This document shows, in pieces, positions 39,996 through 47,566 of a stretch of 55,890 bases of DNA. Every line of letters starts with the position of its first letter. The first letter of the stretch is position 1. The stretch covers positions 1 to 55,890 of the forward strand of contig VCMS01000349.1 in assembly GCA_022539475.1 (NCBI GenBank). The letters are read 5' to 3'. The notes beneath the pieces were generated by a model. That model did not search any database. It had not been told where the DNA came from and saw only the letters and a list, made by a program, of their open reading frames with translations. Source of the DNA: Gracilaria domingensis (lineage: Eukaryota; Rhodophyta; Florideophyceae; Gracilariales; Gracilariaceae). The position numbers and the translations under genes were made by a program.

Positions 39996-41495
39996 ATGAA
40001 GCCAACTCGTGTTCGAAAGCGTACGCAAAGCGTGACTCCTCGCACTCAGCGGAGCACTCGATTATTGCAAGGTGGAATGCGGGTTTCGCTGCAGATGGAT
40101 ATTGAGAATGAAGGAAAGGTGATAGTCGGGGAAGCGTTGTTGCATGGAATTGGAAGTGTTCTACGCCGCGAGTTGCACGGGAAGCAATTGGACCCAGGTC
40201 TTGTGGTGGTTCATAATATTCTCATCAGTCGAAGCAGTCAGACGTTCTACCCTTACCGGGCGGAGGGCCTGGATCTTCCACAATATATCCAGGATCTCCG
40301 GACGGCCCCTCCTTGGGATGAGAAAATGATGGAACCGGTGGCAGCCAGCATTCCGGCGTCGAAGCGAGGAACGGTGAGCGCTATGAGTGAGGTGATGACG
40401 CCGACAAGCCGCACGGAGCCAATTCGAAGTTCATCAACACCGAGAGGTAGCGCATCAGTAGCACCTCCGCGGGCAGGTCCGTCGTCTATTACGAAGCGGT
40501 CTATGGAGACGAGAGCATCCCCAGCTACGAAGCGGACAGGTCAAACAAAGTCTATCTCCGCTACGGAGCCCACTGCGTCGAAAAGGGCATCTGCTGCAAT
40601 GAATCAGACCGTCGACACAAGGGGATCTTCTGCGTCGAAACAGACGGTTCAGCAGGGGACGGCTGTGCAAGAGGAGGAAGATGAGATCATGAAAGGTCCC
40701 CTTCCAGACGCGGATGCGCAATCCGCACAAGGAGCTGAACCATCTGTACCCCAAACTGCACCAGAAACTGCGGAGCAGCAGGACGATGACGTTTTGTTTC
40801 TGTCCGCAAGAATGGCACGTTCAAGTGTTTCTGGCGAGCGGTCTGGAACACAAGGGACACCTACTCGGAGCAAGACGTACAGACGAATTCGTCAGAAGGT
40901 ACCAAAGGTGAACCTCAATCACTACCGGATGGTTGTTGTTACTGTTAACATCACTCTGGTGGACACTCCGCCCAATTTACTCCGTGGAGTAAGTAAACGC
41001 CACGTTGAAGCCCTTGTGAAGAGTATCGAGGAGCGGGGGATATTGCAGTCGATGGGTTCTCCAGTGGTGGCCTTACAAGATGCTACTACGGGAGAGAGGG
41101 ATGCTGACAAGGGACGCCTAAGGAAGAAGTGCTTCATTGTAGATGGTTTGCATCGTCTGAAAGCTATACAATATTTGGCAGCGACTGGTGCACAGAAGTG
41201 GAAGCGATTAGCCAGGTTTTGGCGTTGCAATCTGCTGATACGAAGAGATGGGAGGCCCATTGGGATGAAGGAATTGTTATGTGTTGCTTCGTACCTCAAT
41301 GAGTCGACGAGTACCATGCGAAGGATGATGTTTGCAGACAAGATACACTCTATAGTTAGTGTGGTCGCCATTCTAATTGAAGGTGTTGAGGGGGTGACGC
41401 CGGCAGACGTGGATCCTGCAGAAGTGACAGAAGTGTTGAAGGAGAGCCAACTGATTGGGACTGTGCAATTCGCAATTGAACATGTAGCGTCCTAA
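39996..41495 (+). CDS. ParB/sulfiredoxin-like domain protein
   Basis: 499 residues from ATG 39996. Residues ~1-105 are a compact basic/hydrophobic region of unknown fold. Residues ~110-300 are Ser/Thr/Ala-rich and repetitive (SSASKQT, SPATKRT, TEPTASKRA patterns), likely disordered. The C-terminal ~190 residues resemble the ParB N-terminal/Srx superfamily: VSKRHVEALVKSIEERGILQ, a PVVAL strand, then FIVDGLHRLKAIQYL, matching the [VI]-x-DGxHRxxA signature. In bacteria such domains bind or cut DNA or nucleotides. In a eukaryotic transposon it could help end binding or be captured cargo. Domain call is by motif only. Confidence 0.7.
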   Translation: MKPTRVRKRTQSVTPRTQRSTRLLQGGMRVSLQMDIENEGKVIVGEALLHGIGSVLRRELHGKQLDPGLVVVHNILISRSSQTFYPYRAEGLDLPQYIQDLRTAPPWDEKMMEPVAASIPASKRGTVSAMSEVMTPTSRTEPIRSSSTPRGSASVAPPRAGPSSITKRSMETRASPATKRTGQTKSISATEPTASKRASAAMNQTVDTRGSSASKQTVQQGTAVQEEEDEIMKGPLPDADAQSAQGAEPSVPQTAPETAEQQDDDVLFLSARMARSSVSGERSGTQGTPTRSKTYRRIRQKVPKVNLNHYRMVVVTVNITLVDTPPNLLRGVSKRHVEALVKSIEERGILQSMGSPVVALQDATTGERDADKGRLRKKCFIVDGLHRLKAIQYLAATGAQKWKRLARFWRCNLLIRRDGRPIGMKELLCVASYLNESTSTMRRMMFADKIHSIVSVVAILIEGVEGVTPADVDPAEVTEVLKESQLIGTVQFAIEHVAS

Positions 41496-41604
41496 CATTT
41501 CTGAAACTGCACTTAAGGTTGCTTTTAAGAGAAGTATGAAACTGAGAAGTCTATACAGCTGTCTATGCGGTACTTGTGGCAGTATGGTAACTGTATCAGG
41601 AAAA

Positions 41605-42444
41605 ATGGCAGAGGAACAGAGAGACTTGGCCGAAATTTCACCCAATACCTTGTCTAAGTTCATATATGCCAATGGTTACGGTATATTAAGTTCCGTTGAT
41701 GGAACGTTGAGAAGAGAAGGAGAGTCAATTCCAGAAGAAGTTGTGAAGTGTATGAAGTTCATTGACGAACGTGTTGGTTTCGGACTTGTCACAGGGGGTG
41801 ATGTGGGCGACGTGGAGGGGAAAATGGAAGGACTCGGAGACTATAAGTTTGGTGTCTCGGCGAATCATGGAGCTTTCCTGCGTTTCTCTGACGAGAAGGA
41901 AATTAAGGGTGCATTCAATGATCACACCCTTGACCACACTGTTGACGGACTACTGTTCCTGGCAAGGGATTTGAATAGGAGGCATGGTATTGTGAATGAT
42001 GATGAGAAGGGGTTCGTGGAGACCAGAAGTGATAGTGGCCTTCCCAATTTCGTGTACAAGAAACTGTGGCAGTGGAGAGAAGAAGTGGATTCTGCTATTG
42101 GGGACCTGTTGCAGAAGATGGATGCGTTTGTTATCTATCCCGGCGATAAAAGTTGCGAAATTGTGGACAAGCGATACACAAAAGGAAGCGGAGGAGCAAA
42201 TCTTGTGGATAACGAACCGAGATATATTGATACGGATGTTGTCGTGACGTTCGAAAGTGCTTTGAGAGACGGTCCTTTGCATGAGGTAGGCGTGTACGGC
42301 GTTCACGTCAAAGAAGATTGTATCCCGCGTGGAGTACACAACCTGTTCGAAAGCGTGGAGGATGTACATTCGACAATTATGTTGGTGGCTCTGTTGTACG
42401 GCTACGAGGAAAAGCAGCAGGATAAAAACCACCATGATTCATAA
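41605..42444 (+). CDS. HAD-superfamily (type IIB-like) protein, probably catalytically dead
   Basis: 279 residues from ATG 41605, the start that aligns residue for residue with the neighbour gene at 43369; an in-frame ATG at 41536 adds 23 residues. It follows the HAD layout of its neighbour, but motif I reads LSSVDGTL, where the nucleophile Asp30 is Ser. Motif II LVTGGD lacks the Arg/Lys after TG, and motif IV is FESALRDGP instead of FGNASNDGP. The frame is otherwise intact over its full length, so this may be a pseudoenzyme rather than debris. It faces the neighbour tail to tail, 52 bp between stops. Confidence 0.82.
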   Translation: MAEEQRDLAEISPNTLSKFIYANGYGILSSVDGTLRREGESIPEEVVKCMKFIDERVGFGLVTGGDVGDVEGKMEGLGDYKFGVSANHGAFLRFSDEKEIKGAFNDHTLDHTVDGLLFLARDLNRRHGIVNDDEKGFVETRSDSGLPNFVYKKLWQWREEVDSAIGDLLQKMDAFVIYPGDKSCEIVDKRYTKGSGGANLVDNEPRYIDTDVVVTFESALRDGPLHEVGVYGVHVKEDCIPRGVHNLFESVEDVHSTIMLVALLYGYEEKQQDKNHHDS

Positions 42445-42496
42445 AAGGGTATTGAGATATATACGACACTTTTATTACTGAGATCTCATATCATAT

Positions 42497-43369
42497 CTAA
42501 GTATTAAAGGCATCGTAGCACTTGAAACAAATTCCAAGAGCATTTCTAAACCTTTGACACTTGCATTTTCTGTACCCGTACAGTTCTGCCACCCTTCTGA
42601 TGGTCTCATGCACGTCCTCCACGCCATCAACAAGATATGTTACCGCTGCTGGATGGTCTTCTCCCTTCACATGAACTGCCAGGGTTGCCATTTCATATAG
42701 AGGGCCATCATTGGAAGCATTCCCGAAAGCAACGATTAAATGTGTGTCGAACTGGGGGTCGTTTTCAACCAAGGCTAGCGCCCCACTATTTTTCGTGAAA
42801 CGAATGTCCCCTATGTCACAGTTTTCAACTTGAGGGTACGCAACCAGGTTCGGAAAGGATGTCAACACTTTTGAAATACCGGAGTTAACTTCTGTTTTCC
42901 ACTTCGACAGTCCATTGTACGTGAAGTTAGGGAGTCCACTGTCTTTTCTAGTGCTCACCACTGCTTGTTGACGCTCTTCGTGAAGTCCGTGCGATTCATT
43001 TAAGGAGAGTGCAAGTCTCTCAAGTTCGGCTGCACATCTTTCGTAACCTTCCCTGTCAAGGTCCTGATCAATTTCGGTACCATTGGATAATCTCACCCGT
43101 GCGCCTTGGTTTCCAGAGATGCCAAAAGTGTAGCCACCCAGGTGCTCCATGAAACTCTCGGCATCCTCTATATCTCGCCCAGTAGCAATTCCGAAACCAA
43201 CGCGTGCGTTTATGTACTTCATGCATTTGACTGTTTCGGCAGGAATGTTTTCCCCAGCTCTTTTCAGAGTACCGTCAACATCACTAATCACGGCGTAGCC
43301 ATTTTCGAATATTTCGTTAGCCAGCTGCTGAGGAGTTACTTCTTGGGCTCTAACTTCCGAGTTATACAT
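42497..43369 (-). CDS. HAD-superfamily (type IIB-like) phosphatase
   Basis: 290 residues from ATG at 43369 (MYNSEVRAQEV); the frame is open further upstream without an ATG. Motif I VISDVDGTL (nucleophile Asp30, acid Asp32), motif II GIATGRD, a cap domain of the Cof/trehalose- or sucrose-phosphatase kind (C2, ~90-200), Lys in RFTKNSGALALVEND, and motif IV FGNASNDGP coordinating Mg. All catalytic positions are present, so it should hydrolyse a phosphorylated small molecule; the substrate cannot be told. Inverted paralogue of the gene at 41605. Confidence 0.85.
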   Translation of the reverse strand: MYNSEVRAQEVTPQQLANEIFENGYAVISDVDGTLKRAGENIPAETVKCMKYINARVGFGIATGRDIEDAESFMEHLGGYTFGISGNQGARVRLSNGTEIDQDLDREGYERCAAELERLALSLNESHGLHEERQQAVVSTRKDSGLPNFTYNGLSKWKTEVNSGISKVLTSFPNLVAYPQVENCDIGDIRFTKNSGALALVENDPQFDTHLIVAFGNASNDGPLYEMATLAVHVKGEDHPAAVTYLVDGVEDVHETIRRVAELYGYRKCKCQRFRNALGICFKCYDAFNT

Positions 43370-43996
43370 GTTTTGAAAGCTTTCGAAAGGGTTCGTTTTG
43401 CAAATGGGTGTGGGTATACGAATGAGAAGGATGTGATTGATGTTCACAAGGTGTTTCGTAGTATACAAAGAGTCTAAGAACGACCATATACGGGTATTGT
43501 AGTACTGTTTTAAAACGTTACTAGGAGGAGAAGTTTTTGCATCGATTTGAAGTAAAGAAAGGATGATTTAGTCATAAATTATATGTACGGGTTGAAGTGG
43601 GTAAAGAAAACTGTAAATATCTTTAACATGAGCTTAGAAATCAAGAAGAGTAAAACAACCTCCATTATGGGTTGAAACCCATAAAAGGTTTACCTTACTT
43701 TATACGGGTGCCCCAAGTAATGCAAACGCTTAGTTCTTCAGAAATATCACAATTTTTGTACTTGTTTCGTTACTAGTATCGTGCACTTTAATGATATGGA
43801 ATGACCATTTTCTATCTAGCAAAGTCTTAGCGAAGTATTAGTGATAAGGGATGTAGGATTTAAAGGGGCATATTTGAACCACAGAAGGACGAACAATATA
43901 AGTGATGTAATAGGAACAGGTCATTTCGATAAAGTAACTTTTATGTTTAACTATCTCTAAAAGGTTTACAACACCGAAAAGTCATGTGTTCTAACC
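43370..43996. other. AT-rich intergenic region in the 13-kb element
   Basis: No gene seen. Contains the short palindrome ATGGGTTGAAACCCAT at about 43666-43681. Confidence 0.5.
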
Positions 43997-44897
43997 TCAA
44001 AGCTGGGGGAATGGGGAGGGGGATAACTTTTCCTTAACAACGTTGACGTAGTTTGTATGAAAAGGAGCGTGGTCACCGCCTACAATGTTTCTTTCTTGGC
44101 GGGAAAAGTCGTAGAAGTACGCGTTCCTAAACTGAAAGTCGGAGAAAGAAGTAGGGAAGCCAACGAGAGTTTTCCCATATGCAAGAAGTCGCCCAACGGT
44201 CTCTTCCAGGTGGAAAGTAGTACCTGTCTTAAGCGAAACTATCTTCAACAGCTCTTTCATTATTGTGAGCACAACCGTACTGCACTCCGTAGCGACTACG
44301 TCCATAGGAATGAAACCTCTTGAGGCCCCGACGATGTTGAACGCTGATAGCCACACGAGCTTCTCATAATAGCTTACGAGAAATGTGTCTTCGTCGACAA
44401 CCTCGCAAGTGAGACCCATAGACCTAAACCTGTCTGCAACGTTGGAGGCCCACTTTCCTGTTGCGACAGTGAGACCATCCGGACTTTGAGGAGTGACACC
44501 ATCCTGCGGAGCTGCGTTTCTTGAGGGGACACCAACGTATAGGACAACTTTTGAACATTTGTCCACACCGAGCTTCGAAACCAATGGTATGATGTCTCCA
44601 TTCTGGAAGAAAACGAGATTCTCTCTGAGCGAATAAGGGCAACTGAAATACGGTCTCCAGGGTGTTCGTTCTTCCACAAACTAGTATCTGTACATCAGAA
44701 AGATGAGAGGTAGCAGCCATGCTGCAGAATTCGTGTGCGGAAATGACCATATCTTCTTCGTTCGCCAGCATGGTACCTATACGCCCCCTTCCAACAATAA
44801 CGGCCCGAGTCCTTCGGGCGGGAGATGAGGCCTGAGGGACGTCAGAGTATCTGGGACTCGGAGGCGGAGTCGGAGGCATGTCGGACTGGGAGTTCAT
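43997..44897 (-). pseudogene. Ketopantoate-reductase-like oxidoreductase, frameshifted
   Basis: From ATG 44897: an N-terminal Pro/Ser segment, then AVIVGRGRIGTML, the Gly-rich dinucleotide-binding loop. The frame carries on to VCGRTNTLETVF, after which the family pattern (LRENLVFFQNG, GLTVATGKWASNVADRF, YEKLVWLSAFNIVGA) continues in another frame to the stop at 43997. The shift lies at about 44625-44655, where one base is extra or two are missing. The family is the plant/algal NAD(P)-binding ketopantoate-reductase-like proteins, whose substrate is unknown to me. It is either a disrupted captured gene or a single sequencing error; both halves are otherwise well conserved. Confidence 0.75.
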
Positions 44898-45294
44898 TGC
44901 AAGTGTTCGATTGTTTTTGTGTGACGATAAAAAGGGAAGATGGGGCGGAGAACTGCTGGGGTAAAGAGTGATACGTAAGTACAAACGGTTGGGAAGCGCA
45001 GAACGGGAACATGGTTCACTTTGTGAAAGTGAGCGAAATGTATGATATGTGATTGTACTGAATGAATGATAGGCCTTGTATGAGACGACAAGCCACAAAG
45101 TGTGATGATGTTTTATGAAAGGTAGGTGGAAGAGTAGAAAGTGTGCAATGAATGAAACTGATTTCGAACCTGAGTTGTGAAGTAGTTGTAAAGTACGAGT
45201 TACGGGGAGCTTGAATACAGGATGAAAGGAGCCATTTTGGCTTCATAAATGAGGTGAACGGGTTTTATAGCTTCAATCGGATTGCCATAATTAA

Positions 45295-45615
45295 AAGGAT
45301 GGAGTTGGATTGCGCCCAAATACGTCTATAAAGGTCGTAGAAGCACTTATGAAGGAAGGAGTTGTAGGTATGTTATTGTTGATGACGGTGGAGCCAGGGT
45401 TTGGAGGACAGGCGTTTATGGAGGGTGTTCTTGATAAGGTGCGACATGCAAGGGAGTTATACGCAAGAATAGGGATACAGGTGGATGGGGGTATTGGACT
45501 GAGTACTGTGAAAGGAGTTGTGAAGGCCGGTGCAAACATTTCAGTTGCAGGATCTGCCATCTTTGGCTCGAGTAACCCAGCTCATGCCATAGCTGGTTTT
45601 CGAAAGGTTGGTTAG
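45295..45615 (+). pseudogene. RPE: Ribulose-phosphate 3-epimerase, C-terminal fragment
   Basis: About 105 residues matching the second half of the epimerase barrel: GLRPNTSIKVVEALM, LMTVEPGFGGQAFM, IQVDGGIGL and GANISVAGSAIFG, including the Asp of VDGG and the phosphate-binding GSAIFG. A stop codon (45292-45294) directly precedes the homologous part and no suitable ATG exists, so the N-terminal half, with its metal ligands, is missing. Likely a captured gene piece or exon. It could be translated from ATG 45355 as a shorter peptide. Confidence 0.85.
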
Positions 45616-45694
45616 AGATAGTAGCATAAATTTATTGTTTATTACATTGTTACCTTTACGTGTTATCACAACTAAATTCTCCGTCTCCATTGGA

Positions 45695-46035
45695 GATGTA
45701 TTTCTCTTGTATGACAACCGGGAAAGGATGTGAGAGAACATAAATATATCCCCAGTGGACGCTGAGAGGGAGGATGAACTACTCTACGTGCTATCATTGT
45801 TACCCATCCGGTGTTGAGTGGTGACATATTCTTTTTTTGTCACAACCCACACAGGATGTGACGGAAGAAGAACATGCCCCCAGTCGAGACAGAGGGTGAG
45901 CAACTCTAAGTACAATCACTAGTCCCTAGCTTGCCTCCACTGGCAATATCTTCCTGTTTTGCTATAACCATCGAGTGGGGTTATGGTGGAAGAGAAAAAT
46001 ATCGCCGGTCGAGGCGAGGTGGGTGGGGACTATGT
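45695..46035. repeat. Three degenerate tandem repeats (~125 bp)
   Basis: Three segments at about 45705, 45835 and 45958 share the order: a TTTTG[CT]-[CA]-[AT]AACC core, then GGATGTGA/GGTTATGG, GAAGA-[AG]-AA, a CCCCAGT-GA / CGCCGGTCGAG block and a GAGGGTGAG-type end. Similarity is modest. The last copy runs into the leader of the gene at 46249. Confidence 0.5.
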
Positions 46036-46248
46036 GAAGAGGAGGCAGAGAGATGGCGCTTAAATAGTGGAAGGTGCGGAGGTGTACAGTGGATGTTTTG
46101 GCGGGAAATGGGATGAGGGAAACAGGGACAATCATGGTGCTGGATATAGCCCGTGTGGTTGGACAGTGGGGGTGGACAGCACAGTTTAGCTCGATTGCAC
46201 TGTATCGCAGCGGAAACTTCGATCCAACTACTACTTCTTTTTCTGAAG

Positions 46249-47178
46249 ATGTCGAACGGATACGTGAAGGATGAGGAGCTGTGGGTGCTGTTGGAGGGGA
46301 AGGAGGTACCGCAGACGCCGTCACCAAAGCGGGAAGAGGACGTGATTACGGCGGCTGGTCGGATGTCGCAGAAGAAGGAAGTGGCTGAGGAAGGAAAGAA
46401 GTGTGAGGCGAGGAGAGGGGATGGTGATGAGGTGGAGAAGGGGGTAGAATTGGAGGTGGAGGGGGTCGCAATGGAGAGAAGGGGTGCGGTGCATCTGAGT
46501 CAGTTAGAGGTTGGAGACCAGATAGAGAGTGGGGGCGGAGAGGGTGACAGGGAGATGCGGTTTGTGGGGGAGATGAAGGCGAGGGTGGGGATGTTGGGGT
46601 TGGTGATGAAGGAGCAACTGGACGATGGAATTGTGGAGATTGTAACGGAAATGGGCGGTGTGGTGCTGAGTGGGGGTGGTAGTGGTGTTTCGGTTGAGGC
46701 GATTTCGAGCTTGCGGAATTCGTTGTCGGTATTGGGAGTGGAGATGAGAAATCATGTGTATGGGATAGTGGAGTGTGCGGGAAGGGAGGTTGGAGAGTTG
46801 CGGGAGGAGAATAGGGTTCTGAACGAGAGGTTGGACGTGCTGGAGAAGGAGGTGAAGGAGCTGTGCAAGAGGCAAAGATTGGTGGAAGAGGAGAGGGTGA
46901 AAGGAGGTGTGGAGGGAAAGACGGAGAAGGGAAGTGTGGGAAGGGTGGCGGTGCAGAAGGGGTCTCCTGTGACACCGAAGACAAAGGGTGGTGGGGTTGG
47001 GGATGGGAAGAGCCGTCTGAAGAAGAGGCGTAAGGAGATGAAGAAGGTGGTGGAGGAGGTGCCGCGGGAGGGAGTGGGAGCTCCGGTGGTGACTGGGTTT
47101 AGGAGTGCGGCGGAGGTAGCGCGGACTGCGAAGGGGATTCTGAGGGGACAGGAGGAGAGAAGGATGGGAGGGATTTGA
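46249..47178 (+). CDS. Uncharacterised coiled-coil protein of the 13-kb element
   Basis: 309 residues from ATG 46249 (GAAGATGTCG). Highly charged, with Glu/Lys/Arg in excess. A coiled-coil is likely around residues ~180-235 (EVGELREENRVLNERLDVLEKEV). A basic patch SRLKKRRKEMKK near residue 265 could be a nuclear signal or nucleic-acid contact. The composition is G-rich and the strand strongly purine-biased, unlike its neighbours. No family recognised. Layout (linker, coiled coil, basic tail) is similar to retroelement ORF1 proteins or transposon accessory proteins, but that is only a resemblance. Confidence 0.6.
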   Translation: MSNGYVKDEELWVLLEGKEVPQTPSPKREEDVITAAGRMSQKKEVAEEGKKCEARRGDGDEVEKGVELEVEGVAMERRGAVHLSQLEVGDQIESGGGEGDREMRFVGEMKARVGMLGLVMKEQLDDGIVEIVTEMGGVVLSGGGSGVSVEAISSLRNSLSVLGVEMRNHVYGIVECAGREVGELREENRVLNERLDVLEKEVKELCKRQRLVEEERVKGGVEGKTEKGSVGRVAVQKGSPVTPKTKGGGVGDGKSRLKKRRKEMKKVVEEVPREGVGAPVVTGFRSAAEVARTAKGILRGQEERRMGGI

Positions 47179-47566
47179 AGCCGTTTTGGGGCGAGGCGGG
47201 TATACGAGAAGGGGGAGAGTTGTGCACCTGACTTCTACAAAATGAACGCGTGATGGGCGAGAAATGGGTAAATAGCGGGGGTGGTGTGGACTGGGAAGAA
47301 GTGATGGGATGATTGAGGTGGGATGAGTTGCGATTGGCATTGCAACATGGGAGAAAATGGAAACGCAAACTAGCACGAGTGCAGTTTTGAGAGAGGGTCG
47401 CGGAAAAGAGTGAATGGGGTGGTGCGGCGAAGTAGAACCTCTACAAAAACTAGGGGACCCAAGAACTAAACTGCGCGAGATGGAATTTAATATTCCAAAA
47501 TTTCTTAATTTTTTGAGTGCCAGCCTCTGCTACCCCCTCGCGCGCCCCAAATAGCCCCAAAACTAG
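47179..47566. repeat. Right terminal region of the 13-kb element
   Basis: Non-coding. Ends in CCCCAAAACTAG at 47566. A block reading, in reverse complement, GCGCAGTTTAGTTCTTGGGTC lies ~95 bp inside and resembles the left-end block at about 34482-34500. CCTCTACAAAAACTAG at 47440-47455 is also similar to the left terminus, leaving some doubt about the exact end. Confidence 0.55.

Larger units (their letters stand above)
44898..46248. other. Intergenic region between reductase-like and coiled-coil genes
   Basis: Apart from the epimerase fragment and the degenerate tandem repeats, no gene is visible. The last ~60 bp contain the leader of the coiled-coil gene. Confidence 0.5.
34393..47566. mobile_element. 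13,174-bp cargo-carrying DNA element with Plavaka/CACTA-like transposase
   Basis: Bounded by inverted CTAGTTTT(T)GG ends (34393 onward; CCAAAACTAG ending 47566). A second AAAAACTAG end-like motif is at 47442-47455. Subterminal stretches ~90-110 bp inside both ends share a GCAG-n6-[GT]CTTGGGTC block in inverted orientation, and three GGTCGTCCAG repeats lie at the left end. No clear target duplication is visible. Contents in order: hairpins, transposase, foldback palindrome array, ParB-like gene, two HAD genes tail to tail, ketopantoate-reductase-like gene, epimerase fragment, coiled-coil gene. Host-type metabolic sequences next to a transposase suggest gene capture. I saw no ACCANNTGGT motif inside, which marks it as foreign to the Ty3 element. 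Confidence 0.75.
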
